The notes: a model not told the origin generated them from the letters alone. Positions 23,433 through 35,562 are shown, counted from the stretch's first letter. The stretch is 64,000 nt of DNA from Rhizopus arrhizus (GCA_024220505.1 JAKZZE010000012.1:434001-498000), one strand, 5' to 3'. Program-made: numbers and translations.

Positions 23433-25596
23433 TTATTGTTCTTGAGCATAAAGGTTACTTGGTTCTGGTGGCGGTGGGGTTTTTGTCGTACGAGGAGGGT
23501 TCCACGAACCACGAATCCAAGTTTGCTTTGTAGAGATATCATCATCAATAGGTCGAGGAGCTGGACGTTTCGCAGTCTTTTGTTGACCACGGGATGATGC
23601 GAGATGATTTTCGTAGATATTATAGATTTCGATACATCGATCTCTAAAACACAATAAATTGAATGCAAGTTCCATATATTTTTCAAGTGAGTTCAATGAA
23701 GCATTGACCACTGAATGATAATGTTGTGTTCCAATATACAGACCATTGTCTTGAAGTTCAAGTTTAATAAAATAAACCTCCATACCACATATTTGCAGTG
23801 AATCAACATTATCAATGTGGCAACCGTCCAAAATAAATCTATCAACAATGACTTTGCTTTCAATTAAAACCTTGCATCGATCAGAATTAAACTTCACTTT
23901 TCCTGGACTCTCTTCAGCTGCCTCAGCAACTCCAACTTCATTCTCGACGTTGTATCTCTGCTTTATACTGTCATGTATAATACGAAGATCGACTTTGAGC
24001 ACTATATCGCCAATCGTGTCATGCAGAGTTAAATGTGTATCGCCCCATTTCAAGCGTAAACCACTGAAGTAAAATAATCGTTGTGTAATCGGGCCCCAAA
24101 ACTTCACAATGTAATCCCATTCTGAAGAGTGCACAGTATCCGAAAATAAACCTGGTTCATGTTTAATTGCCATCAGAATCTGCAACATAACATGTATACA
24201 AAAAGAGATATCCTTTTTGCTAATGTCAATTTCAGGATCATTTTGTTCCGTCAACTTTTTAGCCTGAACGTAAAGAGCTGTACAATTTTCATCAGAAGTC
24301 TTGGCTGGGTTATACGCTTTAAATATAGGCATTAATATTTTGCTAATATATGCGTATTCTTCAGAGACGTATTCCTTTGGTTTGTTTGTACGTTGGAGAT
24401 GCAACCATTGTCTATTGTTGAAAAGAGTTGACTGTGCGTCGAGATACTTATGGCTAAGGTCGAGAATGACACTCTCCGAGGTGATTATGATTGTAAACTC
24501 GATTTGTGTGGCCAGAAGAAATTTCCTTTTTCTGTTTGGTTCTTCAAGTTAAATCTATCTTTTTTGATGTAGTAACACTTGTCTTAAAGAGGTGAAGCTT
24601 TTGGTCTTTTTCCTTTTTGGTCTAGCTCAACTTGGTCATGGCCGAATGGAATGAGTAAGTCAATGTGAAAGAAATATAAGATTAGAAAAATGAAAGATGT
24701 CTGTTGGTGACCTGGGTGTCGGTAGCGAGTCGATGACGTGAGAAGGAAATCTGGGTTTGATTTCGGTGTTGTCTCGGCGGAGCTTCAGCAACATTGATCA
24801 TTGTTCAAGGCTTAAATCATCTTTCCTTTGATTTACCATTTTTATTCTAGTATTTCCCTGATCGTGTTTGACGCTATTTTAGTTACTTGATTTAACTTTT
24901 GATCTAAATTAGTTTACCTTCTTAATTTTCTCAATTGCATCATTTTCCTCCACTTGTTTAAAGAATTGATATCAGGATAACCCTTAGTTTAACTTCGAAA
25001 AGATATAAATATTGTTATAAAGTGAATCAATAAACAGGGAGTAATCGAATTCTTTCTTCCGGATAATATTGTCTTGGTTTAAAGACAAGGTTTTGTTATT
25101 ACTGTTTTCCTATTGGGTTCGTGTTTTCTTTTCTATTAAAGAACATTTCAGTCTATTATTCGCAAGTCCTTCAAAACAACTAGTTTAACACTACCGCGTA
25201 ATCTCAAGAATCGAATTCAAACCAAGTGATACGATTGCTTTTTCGTTGGAATCTAGGTGATGATACTCTTTACGTAAAGTGCAAGCTTTTGTTTTTATTA
25301 CAGAACCGACCGATTCTTCTTTTTCTGGTACAAAATGCTTGTCATGTTCAACTATTCTAACTGCACTTGATTCACCGAGTTGCTGTTTGATCTTCAATTT
25401 TTTTTTTCATTGAATTGAGCTCCTTTGTTCCTTCATGCTGAACATTAACGAAAAAATACTCTTTAGCTAAATTTCTGCACTGTCCTTTTTCATCATCAGA
25501 CGCGTTTGTTTTAGTATTCTCCTTATCGTCGCTCATTTTGTGTTGATCAAGTTGTAACAAAATATTTAATGCATAAAGTTTTCCAAATGGTGACAT
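23433..25596 (-). CDS. Protein of unknown function carried inside the 5-kb TIR element, with homopolymer frameshift
   Basis: A final exon (23433 to about 24540) reads ESVILDLSHKYLDAQSTLF, DENCTALYVQAKKLTE, EWDYIVKFWGPITQRLFYFS, GLRLKWGDTHLTLHDTIGDI, KVKFNSDRCKVLIESKVIVD and ends in SNLYAQEQ. A 5' exon (25191-25596) encodes FGKLYALNILLQLDQHK and LDSNEKAIVSLGLNSILEIT. The intron from about 25195 to 24540 can be joined in frame. In the 5' exon the frame breaks at a run of ten A (about 25400-25409); a one- or two-base change there would merge the halves. I recall similar multi-copy hypothetical proteins in Mucorales and Glomeromycotina but know no function. It has no transposase signature. Confidence 0.55.
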
Positions 25597-27012
25597 AAAT
25601 CGTATTTAAGTTGTTGCGTCACAATATGTAACCTACTGCTATAAAAATCTCCCCATAACCTTTTACTTCACTTTTACTTGTATTTTTTTTCTTATGCTTC
25701 ATTTTATTTTTAAATTTAAATAAAAACATACTATATTGGTTATTTTTGAAAAAGTCCCTTCACTCAAGACATCTGCTCTGACTAATTGAAACTACAAAAG
25801 TCTTATTTAACAAATTATTATTACCACGAACTTCATAAAGTTGCTTGTAATAAAATAATATAAAACATCTTTTACAAATTTTTCTTGATTACAAGTTCAT
25901 ATCTAAAAACCTTAAAAGAACAATAGAATTGAGCTACATATTATCTAAGTTATTCGTTTTTAATAAAGTTTACTACATCTTTCGTCTTTTTATAATAAAC
26001 GGTCCGGTCTCTAGATAAATTTCAAACTCTTACAAAGTACAACTAAAATAATTAAAAGTGTGATGTAACAAGTATCTCTAATCTTGATATGTTTGATTAA
26101 TCTTGCATGGCAGTTATTCGAGTATCATGGTGATCATAGACAAAGCGCCAATGAAAGTACCATGTAGTGTAAACAGTTTTAAGAATTTTCTTGATATGAT
26201 CCGGGAGAATAATATGTCGTAAAAACATTAACCAGAAAATGAGAGGTTAGGTATCAAAATAATGATCCCAAAGTGGTTTTTTTCGAGGGTACATAGACAT
26301 AAGCAATATCATCGGCAAGTGCTGATACCTAGTACACCACACTGAACACATGAAGAACAGAACTTCATATCCTCATACACCGGTCAATGCAATCAGATAA
26401 TGATATTGCTATGTCTATACCACACAACCCAGATGCATAAGATTCCTTTTTGCTGTCATTACTGCCCGCTTAGTCGACTTCTAAAGCACTCGTAAGCAGA
26501 CTCAGTTGTTCTGTTCAACCGGAAGTAGACCACACTAAAGCATGACAAAGGAATCAAATGCGATAACAGCAGAGACACAACCAAAGGTTTCTTATCACTA
26601 AAAAAAATATATAAATATGTTATACATAGATATTTAGCAATCTATTTAAACAAGTAGGTGCAAACTTTTTTACCAAGCATTTACAATAAATACCAAAACA
26701 AGCTACATAACATAATATTTCTATCTCTTGTGGGGAATTAAATATTCAGTAAACCCAAAAATAAGTAAGCTGCATTTTTTATTTTTGTATATTTGCTAAT
26801 GCATTCACAATTTTATAGGAATCATTATGGGAGTTGCGTACTATTGCATTCTTTTATAGTTTTGAAAATAAAATGAGTGAGAGAAGTGTTGGTTAAAAGA
26901 AAATGTAAATAAAAAAACAATAACTCAAAATCATGACGTCGCCGAGTGACGACATTTATTTATGGGGAATTGGACACCATATTTTTTTTTGGGACACTGA
27001 TAAAGTATTTTT

Positions 27013-27417
27013 ATGATTTTTGCCAGTGAGACCTTCTGAGCTTTTTTTCTCAATAAGGAAGGTTTAAATAAGGTTTTTGGCTTTTATATACTAGTTAAAA
27101 CTGTCAAGTTTCTTAATCGAAATGAGGGAAGTACTTGCTTCCTTGCCAGATTCATCCACAATACCACCTTTTCCATCTCCATGAAAGAAGTTCATTTTTA
27201 CGAATATTGTTTATGATGATTGGCTCAAAAAATTGGGCAACTTGATTGAAAATGGTGGTGAATTTATTCTCAAAAAGCTGGGCAAACTGGCTTCAAACAC
27301 CTGGTCAAATTGGTCTCATTATTATGGGCAATTTAACCTCACACAAATGTCCAAAATAATTCAAAAAAGCGGGCGGACTTTTCAAAAATTCAGTAAATTG
27401 AGAGTGGAAATACAGTA
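27013..27417 (-). repeat. Right 405-bp terminal inverted repeat
   Basis: Reverse complement of 22369-22773. It ends ...GGAAATACAGTA, after which the retroelement's target duplication continues into TTTTGTCCGCCC. Confidence 0.9.
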
Positions 27418-27429
27418 TTTTGTCCGCCC

Positions 27430-28418
27430 AGATCTCTTTCGCTTCCCCAACACTTTTGATATTTTTTTCCTTTTAAGGAAATAACCCATCATGTCCACCC
27501 ACCTTCAAACCATTCAATGATTACAAAATGAACTCGCAATCGCTAATGCCAAGATACACCAGTTGCAACAGGAAAACGCTTCTTTGCGGAAGCAAGTATC
27601 CTCTGAACCCACACCAACTGCAAACTCCAGTCCTCCTTCTGAATCTACTCCCCCCTCCTCCAAACGTCCACGCTCCCCCAGCAATGATGCTGCTCCTCCC
27701 ACAACCAAGGTATCTAAGCTTCCGAATCCCAAACCCAAACACAGCTTAGCTGCCATTGCTCGACAATTTTCCTCTCCTACTGCTCCTTCCAGCTTCATGT
27801 TTATTCACGTTCCCATTCACCGTCGCCTCCCCATCCATCAACTCCGTGCTAACCTTCGTGAGTTGCACATTAACACACGCCGCATTCTGGATATTCAATA
27901 TTCAGATCGAAATGTGGTCAGCTTCCTTATTCATACCGGTTTCGAACCTGAGCTCCGTTCTCAGCTGTACAAACACAAAATCACTATTCGTGACGACTTT
28001 GACCCTCTGAGCCCCTCCATCATTCGTGATCCTACACTTCTCAATGAATCCATTGAAAGAAAAACTAAACTTGCTCGTCATGTATTCCTCCAACGACTTG
28101 GTTCTGCTTTCCGCCGTCTCAAGGCTCCCCTTTACAACGCTGTTACTAACTACTTTCTCCAATCTGGACTCATAGACCTCAATTTCTTGGAGTCTTTTGA
28201 TCTCGCTCTCCCTCACAACTATCACAACCCTCTCCTAGACAAGATCTAGAGCTCTTTTCTACCTCTCCTCTTCCCTTTCCTTTTTCCCTTTTTGACTATC
28301 AAAAAGGTTTTTCGTTCATTTAATCCTCTTTTTGATCTAACCCGGGCAATGCAATCCTAAAAGTGATTATGTGCTCACATGGGGTTTTTAATTTTATAAA
28401 TAAAAATAATCTTTAATC
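27430..28418 (+). mobile_element. ORF1-only non-LTR-like retroelement, copy D (989 bp)
   Basis: The body is bounded by a perfect 15-bp direct repeat, GTATTTTGTCCGCCC, at 27415-27429 and 28419-28433. That repeat begins inside the last bases of the 5-kb element's right TIR. The element has a short 5' leader (AGATCTCTTTCGC...), one reading frame, a pyrimidine-rich 3' region and an end of the form AATAAAAATAATCTTTAATC with no long poly(A). There is no reverse transcriptase or endonuclease. The 3' end is nearly identical to copy A at 50590, and the architecture matches copies B and C. Confidence 0.8.
27491..28249 (+). pseudogene. ORF1-like protein of retroelement D with an early stop codon
   Basis: From ATG 27491 the frame reads MSTHLQTIQ, hits TGA at 27518-27520, and continues in the same frame as LQNELAIANAKIHQLQQENA, aligning with the coiled coil of copies B and C. 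So a single nonsense change breaks this copy. The rest is open: a Ser/Pro linker, then FIHVPIHRRLPIHQLRANLR and LHINTRRILDIQYSDRNVVS, an RRM-like alternation of strand and helix, and a helical C-terminus. The domain organisation (coiled coil, flexible linker, RRM-like domain) is that of a LINE ORF1 or Gag-like nucleic-acid-binding protein. The RRM call is inference from pattern. Confidence 0.65.
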
Positions 28419-28634
28419 GTATTTTGTCCGCCCCCTCCCGTTTTATACAAAGATACACCCAGACGCATAAAATTTGCGCATATTTTTTCTGAGCGAATAG
28501 AAAAGGCATTGACATAACTGAAATTGTCTACGCGTACATGTAATGAGATTGATCCCGATATTTCATAAAAATGCTTTGTTTCTTGTTTAAATGTTTATTT
28601 GCTCATAGCAAATGATTTTTTACAAATACAGTAT

Positions 28635-28907
28635 TTAGTTCTTCTTTTCTTCAGCTTCAGCCTTTTGAAGGAATTCGCGAATGAAGGCTTCCTCATCAGA
28701 AGAGCTAGCTTGAATTGGAGGAGTGGCAGGTTGAGGAGCCTTGGGCTTCAACATGAAGTAAGCACCAAGGGCGGCATAACCACCAATGAAACCCATAGCA
28801 ATCTATATATTTTTAATTAACCAAACATGAAAAGATTTATTAAAGTATTTTCTATTTACCTTGTGGTTAGGAACTTGCTTTCCGGCGATAGTGTAATAAC
28901 CTCCCAT
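28635..28907 (-). CDS. ATP19: Mitochondrial ATP synthase subunit k (Atp19)
   Basis: Small F1Fo-ATP synthase dimer-associated subunit of the inner membrane. Two exons (28860-28907 and 28635-28802, intron 57 bp) give 71 residues: MGGYYTIAGKQVPNHKIAMG, a hydrophobic segment (FIGGYAALGAYFML), a short linker and SSDEEAFIREFLQKAEAEEK. The MG-YxxxGKxVxxHxxA start, single membrane helix and DEExFIxxxLxK end match yeast Atp19 in order and length. Confidence 0.85.
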
Positions 28908-29711
28908 TTTAATATAGTGTTTCGGTCGAGAGAAAAAAAGTAGCAATTGCTTTCACCAGGGGAGATTAAACAGAAAAAAAAATTTAGAGCAGTGGTCGGA
29001 AATGGAAATTACACAGTGACGTGTTAAGTATCCCCGGCATTCCTTTTCCCCCGTACTATTTTACAAAAAAAATTTGTCGAGATAATGCCTGTCCGGCAAA
29101 ATCATTCGAAACATTAGCAATTTGTTTGAAGTTTTGAGTAATAAAAGCTCCACTGGACATTTTTTTATTTTCCTCGTCTTAACATTGCTGTTAATAAAAG
29201 AGTCGCTTACATATTTTTTATTGTCCTTTAACTCCATAAAGATGAACTATACTTGCTATTCGCTTTTAAATAAAGAATTAAGTCATATACAGTGTTATTA
29301 TATCATGCTTCGCGAAACTCAGGGACAAGTAACTTCCTATAGTGAGCAGCAAAGCCATCCCAAACTCTTTGCTCTTTTTCAAGTACAAATATTTGACAAA
29401 TTTCTTTAATATAACCATAACATCTTCCTATGTTTTCTTATGAGTTTTTGACTCTTTCATCTTCGCTAGTGAATATTTGAAAAATTTACAATTGAAAACT
29501 CTCGCGTTTATCAAAGAGAATACTGGCAAATTTAAAGAGCCTGATGTGGGAGACTGATAGAGGAGAGTTTATCATGAAGTTGAGCTCCTACGTTACCGTT
29601 TGATAATATACTGATTTTCCTGACTTCATGATGCACCTACACTAGTATTATTTTGTTGACGAAAAGGTCATGCATTAGTCTGCTGCGTGTCAACCTTAAA
29701 CTTATACTAAC
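28908..29711. other. No supported gene
   Basis: A 95-codon forward frame (29122-29409) has a hydrophobic segment but no recognisable family. It may be decayed sequence upstream of the Mutator-like relic. Confidence 0.4.
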
Positions 29712-30500
29712 ATGGGAATAAATAGTTATATCGAGATTTGGCACAATCATCTCAAGGCTATCTATATGAAAGGAAAGAGAAACAGAAGAGTTAATAGACT
29801 GTTTTGCATCTCAGTAAAGGACGTTGAAGAAGATTATCGGCAAAATGCATTAAAAATAGCCGTCAATGTAGACCGAATGGGCCAAGAAGAAGAAAAAGAA
29901 AAGAAATCGATGCTTACGATACCACCGAGCCTTTTATGAGCGACATGATCGAAGAAGTAAGGGATGAAGAAAGTGAGAAAACGTCATTTTCTGTGACCTC
30001 CTTCTCTTCGCCTGAAATCCGGTATAGTATTAAAGTGATAGCTATCATGAACGCAAGTTGTTTTTACCCTGATCTCTACTTGAATCGTATCGCATGTAAG
30101 TATATACACTTGCTGTGTTATGTCGATGAAAGTTTAGAAGTCTACCAAGGTAAATAGTGATAACTTTCGTAAAAACAATATATCTAAATTTCTTAAAACT
30201 TTAGCTCAAGCATAATAAATAGCTATATCCCAAGAGAACATTGGTGAAAGTTCGACAATTCAGCAAACCTATCACGTAGACAGCATCAACGAACCCAGCA
30301 ATAAAGCAAGCAGAGTTGCTAGTAAAACAAATAGGCTTATCGCTGTATTGAGTACTTTCAAAGAGCAAGTACTTCAGCTTATCATTGCAAACATGCATAA
30401 ATTAGAATTCAACTTTCACTAGCTGCAAGACTTCTTGTCTTCAGAAACCCAAGAGATACTTCCTCCCAACATGAATTTTGAAAGACAACGACGTCAGAAT
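29712..30500 (+). pseudogene. Degenerate Mutator-like (MULE) transposase C-terminus with SWIM zinc finger
   Basis: The forward strand reads NSYIEIWHNHLKAIYMKGKR and RNRRVNRLFCISVKDVEEDY, then across a stop SFSSPEIRYSIKV. A decayed SWIM-type finger follows around 30050-30110 (SCFYPDLYLNRIACKYIHLL, where the usual pattern is C-x-C-x(n)-C-x-H). A third frame from about 30230 gives QQTYHVDSINEPSNKASRVA and continues to a stop. The order matches the end of MULE-type transposases common in Mucoromycota. Frame changes, the lost H and stop codons show it is dead. Confidence 0.6.
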
Positions 30501-32496
30501 GTTTTTTTTTTCTTTTACAAATAAAACAGCTTAACGAATACATCATTCAAATGTTTTAAATTCCATAAAATAGACGGCGTGAAATAAGTAAATCAGTGCA
30601 ATAGCTCTTCTTTTTATTTATTTCATCACAAAATAAACGAGTACTAAACTTTGTTTAGAAAGCCTATGTATAAATAAAACGTAGCTACTTTCATTGAAAA
30701 ACAAAATTATATGTTTTGTCCGTATGTGCCATTTGATGTCTATGGACAGTGATATTTTTATCAGTAAAGAAGCTGTCATCTCCTAGTAACCTTTAATACC
30801 AGTAGACGAATATGAGATTAGTTATTACAAGCGCCACAGAAGACTAGATATGTATATTAAAAAAAACCTTGTTTATAACTATAGTAGGGTTTTCACCACA
30901 ACAAGCAAGTATTTGACATAAACTTAACATGCTATACAATAAGGAAAGATAAAGATAAATCTAACAGAAAAAAGAATGCGGTCGTTCATTGCTTAATGGA
31001 GAAGCAGATACAGTGTGAATCTTTTCAATGCCAGAAACTTTAGTAAGTATTATTGCTATCCACTAACTACTGGTTTTTATAAGGATATCCTCCTTCTAAT
31101 TACAAGTTAATTCAAAGCAAGCTATGCTCAGTTGTGGATGTTCAAAAATTGATAAATGCTATTATAAGATACAAGCAACCATTAAATATGAAATTAATAG
31201 ATTTAGCAAAGAGATATAAACGTTGCTTATACATATAGCATTCATATATAATCTTTTTTCAGTTTATACTTTTCTTCAAAGAACACTTACTGGTAATGAA
31301 GATCCTATATTTTAATCATTTTATTTGACTTGTCTGTATCTATATCATTACCTTGGTGGTAATTTAAGCATAGGCGACTTCTATTAGTTGTTATGTATGA
31401 TCCGCCTTTTGGTTGAGTATGCATCAAGGATTGCCATCCAAATATTGCACAGAATACATTAATTCAGAAAAGTTTGACATAGTAAAGAAATAAGTAAGGG
31501 AAGCCTTTCAATAAAGATCAGTAAACTCCTTTTCATCCAGTAAAATTTCTTAGACAATGGAAAACATATAGTCTATGATATCAAATATCATATAATATAC
31601 GATTCATTCTGTAAGCTCAACTAAAATATTACATGGATACAATACAGCTGTATCAAACTTAGTAATAAGTCCTTTAATATTATTATATAAAATAGTATTA
31701 AAGTATTTCTGTATTTATTTTCATTGATATCATAACAAAGTGATGCTCGTGCATTAGTAAATACTCGTTATTTGCACCGTTGTATTTTACAACTTCAGCT
31801 CGTGTTATGTACTGCATGCTGGTGTATGGTCCTGAGGTTATATTACACAATTCAGACATCGCTCAACAAAGCACATGTGCCTTGGAAAAGAATTGTCTAG
31901 CCCCTTGTTAAGCTAAGATTCATCAATTGAGTTATTTAAACTCTATATAATTTTCGGAGAGAAAACGATATTTTACAACCCTATTTTCCTTTTAAGTAAG
32001 CCAAACATCAAATTTTGACTTTTGGTTTTTTTTTTTTTCTGTAGATGCATTTTAGGACTTCATGGTAAAGACACGTATTGCTTCTTTTCACAAATCAATA
32101 AAAGCACCAATCCCATTTGACTGACTGATTGATTGGTTGATTGGTTTGGTATAATAAAAAAACGAACCTGCCTATTTTAAATGACAAAACATTTTTAGGG
32201 CAGTCTTTTAGTTACAACACTTTATTGTCTGTATATTTGAAAAGCAAAAAAAAAAAAATAAAAAGAAAGAAAGAAAGAGTGCTGGATTTATGCGGTACCA
32301 CTTTCCTTAATCTGATAAGAAAAAAAAATTAGAAAGAAAAATGTGAAGTTTCTTTGCCCTGTTTGTTATCGCTGCTATCTTCCGGGGTCACAGTCACGGC
32401 TAATTTCTTTGGGGTTTTTCGCCGCATTCTCCTGGGTTTTCCCAGCTTCAGAAAAAATATCTTCTTTTTTTCCCTCTTCTTTCGTACTAGAATAAC
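30501..32496. other. No supported gene
   Basis: About 2 kb of AT-rich sequence without a frame I can support. The last 250 bp hold poly(A) and GAAA repeats and, from about 32455, the CT-rich leader of the pyruvate dehydrogenase E2 gene. Confidence 0.5.
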
Positions 32497-34448
32497 ATGT
32501 CCACTGCTGCTATCAGACGTCAAGTTATGAGAGGTGTTGCCTCTACTGCTCGCGCTACTGCTGCCAGAGCTGCACCAGTTTTTGCTAAACACGTCTCTGC
32601 TCGCGCTTTTTCTGCCACCTCGTAATTATAAAAATTATTATCTCGAAAAACACCCTTGCTAATCTTTTCAAATCAGTGCACCTAAGTTCATTGCTCTCCG
32701 TTCCTTAGCCAACCAAGTCATCAATAAGGATGCTCGCTTCTACTCTTGTAAATTTACTTTTTGCAAATTGTTAGAATTTTTTTTAACCCCAAAAATTTTT
32801 CACTTATAGCTTATCCCGCTCACAACGTTATTGCTATGCCTGCTTTGTCTCCTACGTAAGCTTGAACTCAATAAATAACAATGATTATTTCTAATCTTTT
32901 TGGTAGTATGACTGCAGGTGCCATTGGTGCTTGGCAAAAGAAGGTTGGTGATGAAATCCAACCTGGTGATGTTTTGGTAGAGATTGAAACTGATAAGGCT
33001 CAAATGGATTTTGAATGTCAAGAAGAAGGTTTCCTTGCCAAGGTCTTGATTGAAACTGGTGCCAAGGACGTCAGCGTTGGTCAGGTAACACTTACAATTC
33101 GAATGTCCGGGGTATAGATAGGACAGAAAAACTAAATTAGGTATTTGTAGCCTATTGCTGTTTTCGTTGAAGATAAGGAAGACATCGCTGCCTTCGAAAA
33201 CTTTTCTCTTGCTGATGTAGCTGGTTCTGCTCCTAAGGTTGAAGCTACTCCAGAGCCTAAGGAAGAAAAGAAGGAAGCTCCTAAGGCTGAAGCTAAGAAA
33301 ACCGAGAGCGAAGCCGTTGCTAGTCACGGTGGTAAGTACTACAAGTATTTCACAATTTAGTTCGTACATTAATCCCAAGAACTTTTTAGGTCGTGTCTTT
33401 GCCAGCCCTCTCGCTAGAGTAAGTTACTAATGCATATCTTGACGATTGTGTATCTAATCATCACTACAGAAAATTGCTGAAGAACGTGGTATTGACATTT
33501 CTCAAGTTAAGGGTTCAGGCCCTAGAGGAATTATTTCCAAGGAAGATGTTGAAGGATACAAGGGTAAAAAGATAAAGATATAAAGAATACCTTCTCATGT
33601 TATTAATCTTTGATGACATATAGCTCCTGAAAAGGCTGCTGCTTCTGGTATCGCTGCTCAAATCCCTGCCGCTTACACTCCTCAAAATGCCACTGGTGAT
33701 GCTTTTACCGACATTCCTACAACCAGCATGAGAAAGATTATTGCTAGCCGTTTGACCGAATCCAAGCAACAAGTTCCTCACTACTACGTGACTGTTGAAG
33801 TCAACATGGATAAGACCTCTAAGTTGCGTGAGGTTCTTAACAAGTCTGGTGATGGCAAGTACAAGCTCTCTGTCAACGACTTTATCATCAAGGCCTCTGC
33901 TCTTGCTCTTAAGAAGGTTCCTGAAGTTAACTCCGCATGGCAAGGTGACTTCATTAGACAGTAAGTGAAGCATTATATAAAACGTATAATTATATTGAGT
34001 TATTTCTTTTCTTAGATACAATTCTGCCGATATTTGTGTTGCTGTTGCTACTCCTAGCGGTTTGATCACTCCTATCGTCGCCAATGCTGAAGCCAAGGGT
34101 TTGTCCACTATCTCCACTCAAGTCAAGGACTTGGCTAAGCGTGCTCGTGACGGTAAGCTTGCTCCTCACGAATACCAAGGAGGATCCTTCACTATTTCTA
34201 ACTTGGGTATGTTTGGTGTCAGCAACTTCACTGCCATCATCAATCCTCCTCAATCTTGTATTTTGGCTATTGGTGGAACTCAACAAAAGGTTGTTCCTGA
34301 TGAAACTTCCGAAAGTGGTTTTGCCGTCCGCAACGTTATGGAAGTTACTTTGAGCGCTGATCACCGTGTTGTTGATGGTGCTGTTGGTGCTACCTGGTTG
34401 CAGGCATTCAGAGAGTACATGGAGAACCCTCTCAAGATGATGTTGTAA
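32497..34448 (+). CDS. LAT1: Dihydrolipoyllysine acetyltransferase, pyruvate dehydrogenase complex E2
   Basis: Transfers the acetyl group from lipoyl-lysine to CoA in the mitochondrial PDH core. Start ATG 32497 gives an Arg/Ala-rich presequence ([20 protein letters not shown]). It is followed, across short introns, by one lipoyl domain with the lipoylated lysine in [13 protein letters not shown], a Lys/Glu/Ala-rich linker and the E1/E3-binding domain ([33 protein letters not shown]). The catalytic domain ends in [20 protein letters not shown] with the catalytic His and Asp. The C-terminus LKMML is typical. About nine exons. Single lipoyl domain as in yeast. Confidence 0.96.
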
Positions 34449-34525
34449 ATAACTCTATATGATATCTTTTTATCCTTCTGTTCTCTCTTCTTAATATATT
34501 GATTTTGTTCAAAATGATTTATTCC

Positions 34526-34791
34526 TTTGGAGTGAATTTTCATTCAACTTGTTGAAACTCATTTGCTCGTCGTTTTATTTGAAGACTTCATTCCTTCATT
34601 ATTATATGCTTTGTATATTTAATTATGGTATATAAGCTAAGCGTTGGCCCTTAATGCGTACCTTTCTTTTCCTTTCCCCTAACCTAACTTGGCAAGAATC
34701 CCAGATGGTATTCTGGTTGAGAGAATATAGCGAAAGATCAATACACATAGTACCCATTTTCAATAAATCCTCTTTAATAGACAGTGTATGA
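34526..34791 (+). repeat. Left arm of a 266-bp perfect inverted repeat
   Basis: Reverse complement of 35075-35340, with a 283-bp spacer. I found no mismatch where I compared the arms. The arm begins 77 bp after the stop codon of the E2 gene. Confidence 0.9.
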
Positions 34792-35074
34792 GTAGGTACA
34801 TTATCCATGATAGTATCGTATATTTTCATTTCATGTTTATTCAATACTACCACCACATTTGAACAGGCAGTCAAAATAATGATTGCTATGATGATTACTA
34901 CCACTGCTGCAGACGATGTCTTTTCTATCTTTTAATAGATATACTTCATATACACATATTTATTTATGTAAATAATTTATAGGTGTTCCTCATAAATACG
35001 TTCTGCATATTTATATCTTACGTTAGTATTATAATATCTACGTTAAGTCGGTATTCAACCGACTTTTTTACTTT

Positions 35075-35340
35075 TCATACACTGTCTATTAAAGAGGATT
35101 TATTGAAAATGGGTACTATGTGTATTGATCTTTCGCTATATTCTCTCAACCAGAATACCATCTGGGATTCTTGCCAAGTTAGGTTAGGGGAAAGGAAAAG
35201 AAAGGTACGCATTAAGGGCCAACGCTTAGCTTATATACCATAATTAAATATACAAAGCATATAATAATGAAGGAATGAAGTCTTCAAATAAAACGACGAG
35301 CAAATGAGTTTCAACAAGTTGAATGAAAATTCACTCCAAA
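35075..35340 (-). repeat. Right arm of a 266-bp perfect inverted repeat
   Basis: Reverse complement of 34526-34791. It ends 222 bp before the Kar9-like gene start. Both arms share a short open frame (SIKEDLLKMGTMCIDLSLYS), which is duplicated because the DNA is duplicated. It could be a captured gene fragment. Confidence 0.9.
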
Positions 35341-35562
35341 GTACTGTCTACACTGCGAAACTGTTTTAAACAGTTTTTTTCTTATTAGCGATATTCCCTC
35401 TGAGTTTAATTTTAAGCAAAAAAAAAAAAAAACCTGCAGAGTGCACAAATGACGGCGGCAGCTGATTTAACCCAAAAAGTATAAATTTATAAAAATCCAT
35501 ATTATTTTCTAGTAAAAAGGGCCAGGGTTTTTCTCTTTCTTTTTCTTTTCTGAACAACAATT

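Larger units (their letters stand above)
22369..27417. mobile_element. 5.05-kb element with perfect 405-bp terminal inverted repeats
   Basis: Positions 22369-22773 and 27013-27417 are reverse complements of each other over 405 bp; I found no mismatch where I compared them. Both outer ends read TACTGTATTTCCACTCTC, giving a TA dinucleotide at each border as in Tc1/mariner-type insertion. The 4.24-kb interior holds one spliced gene of unknown function (23433-25596) and no recognisable transposase. It is therefore either a non-autonomous element carrying cargo or an element type whose mobility protein I do not recognise. An ORF1-only retroelement is inserted into its right tip. Confidence 0.8.

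Noticed and set aside
24700..24800. GC-richer patch considered as a tRNA
   Set aside because: No cloverleaf, no B-box-like motif; it lies in the intron of the TIR-element gene. No tRNA or rRNA was found in the window.
27233..27484. Open frame repeated in both 405-bp TIRs
   Set aside because: Starts with TTG, has no family resemblance and is duplicated only because the TIRs are.
32329..32592. Reverse-strand 87-codon frame
   Set aside because: Lies antisense over the leader and presequence of the E2 gene and has no splice-consistent continuation.
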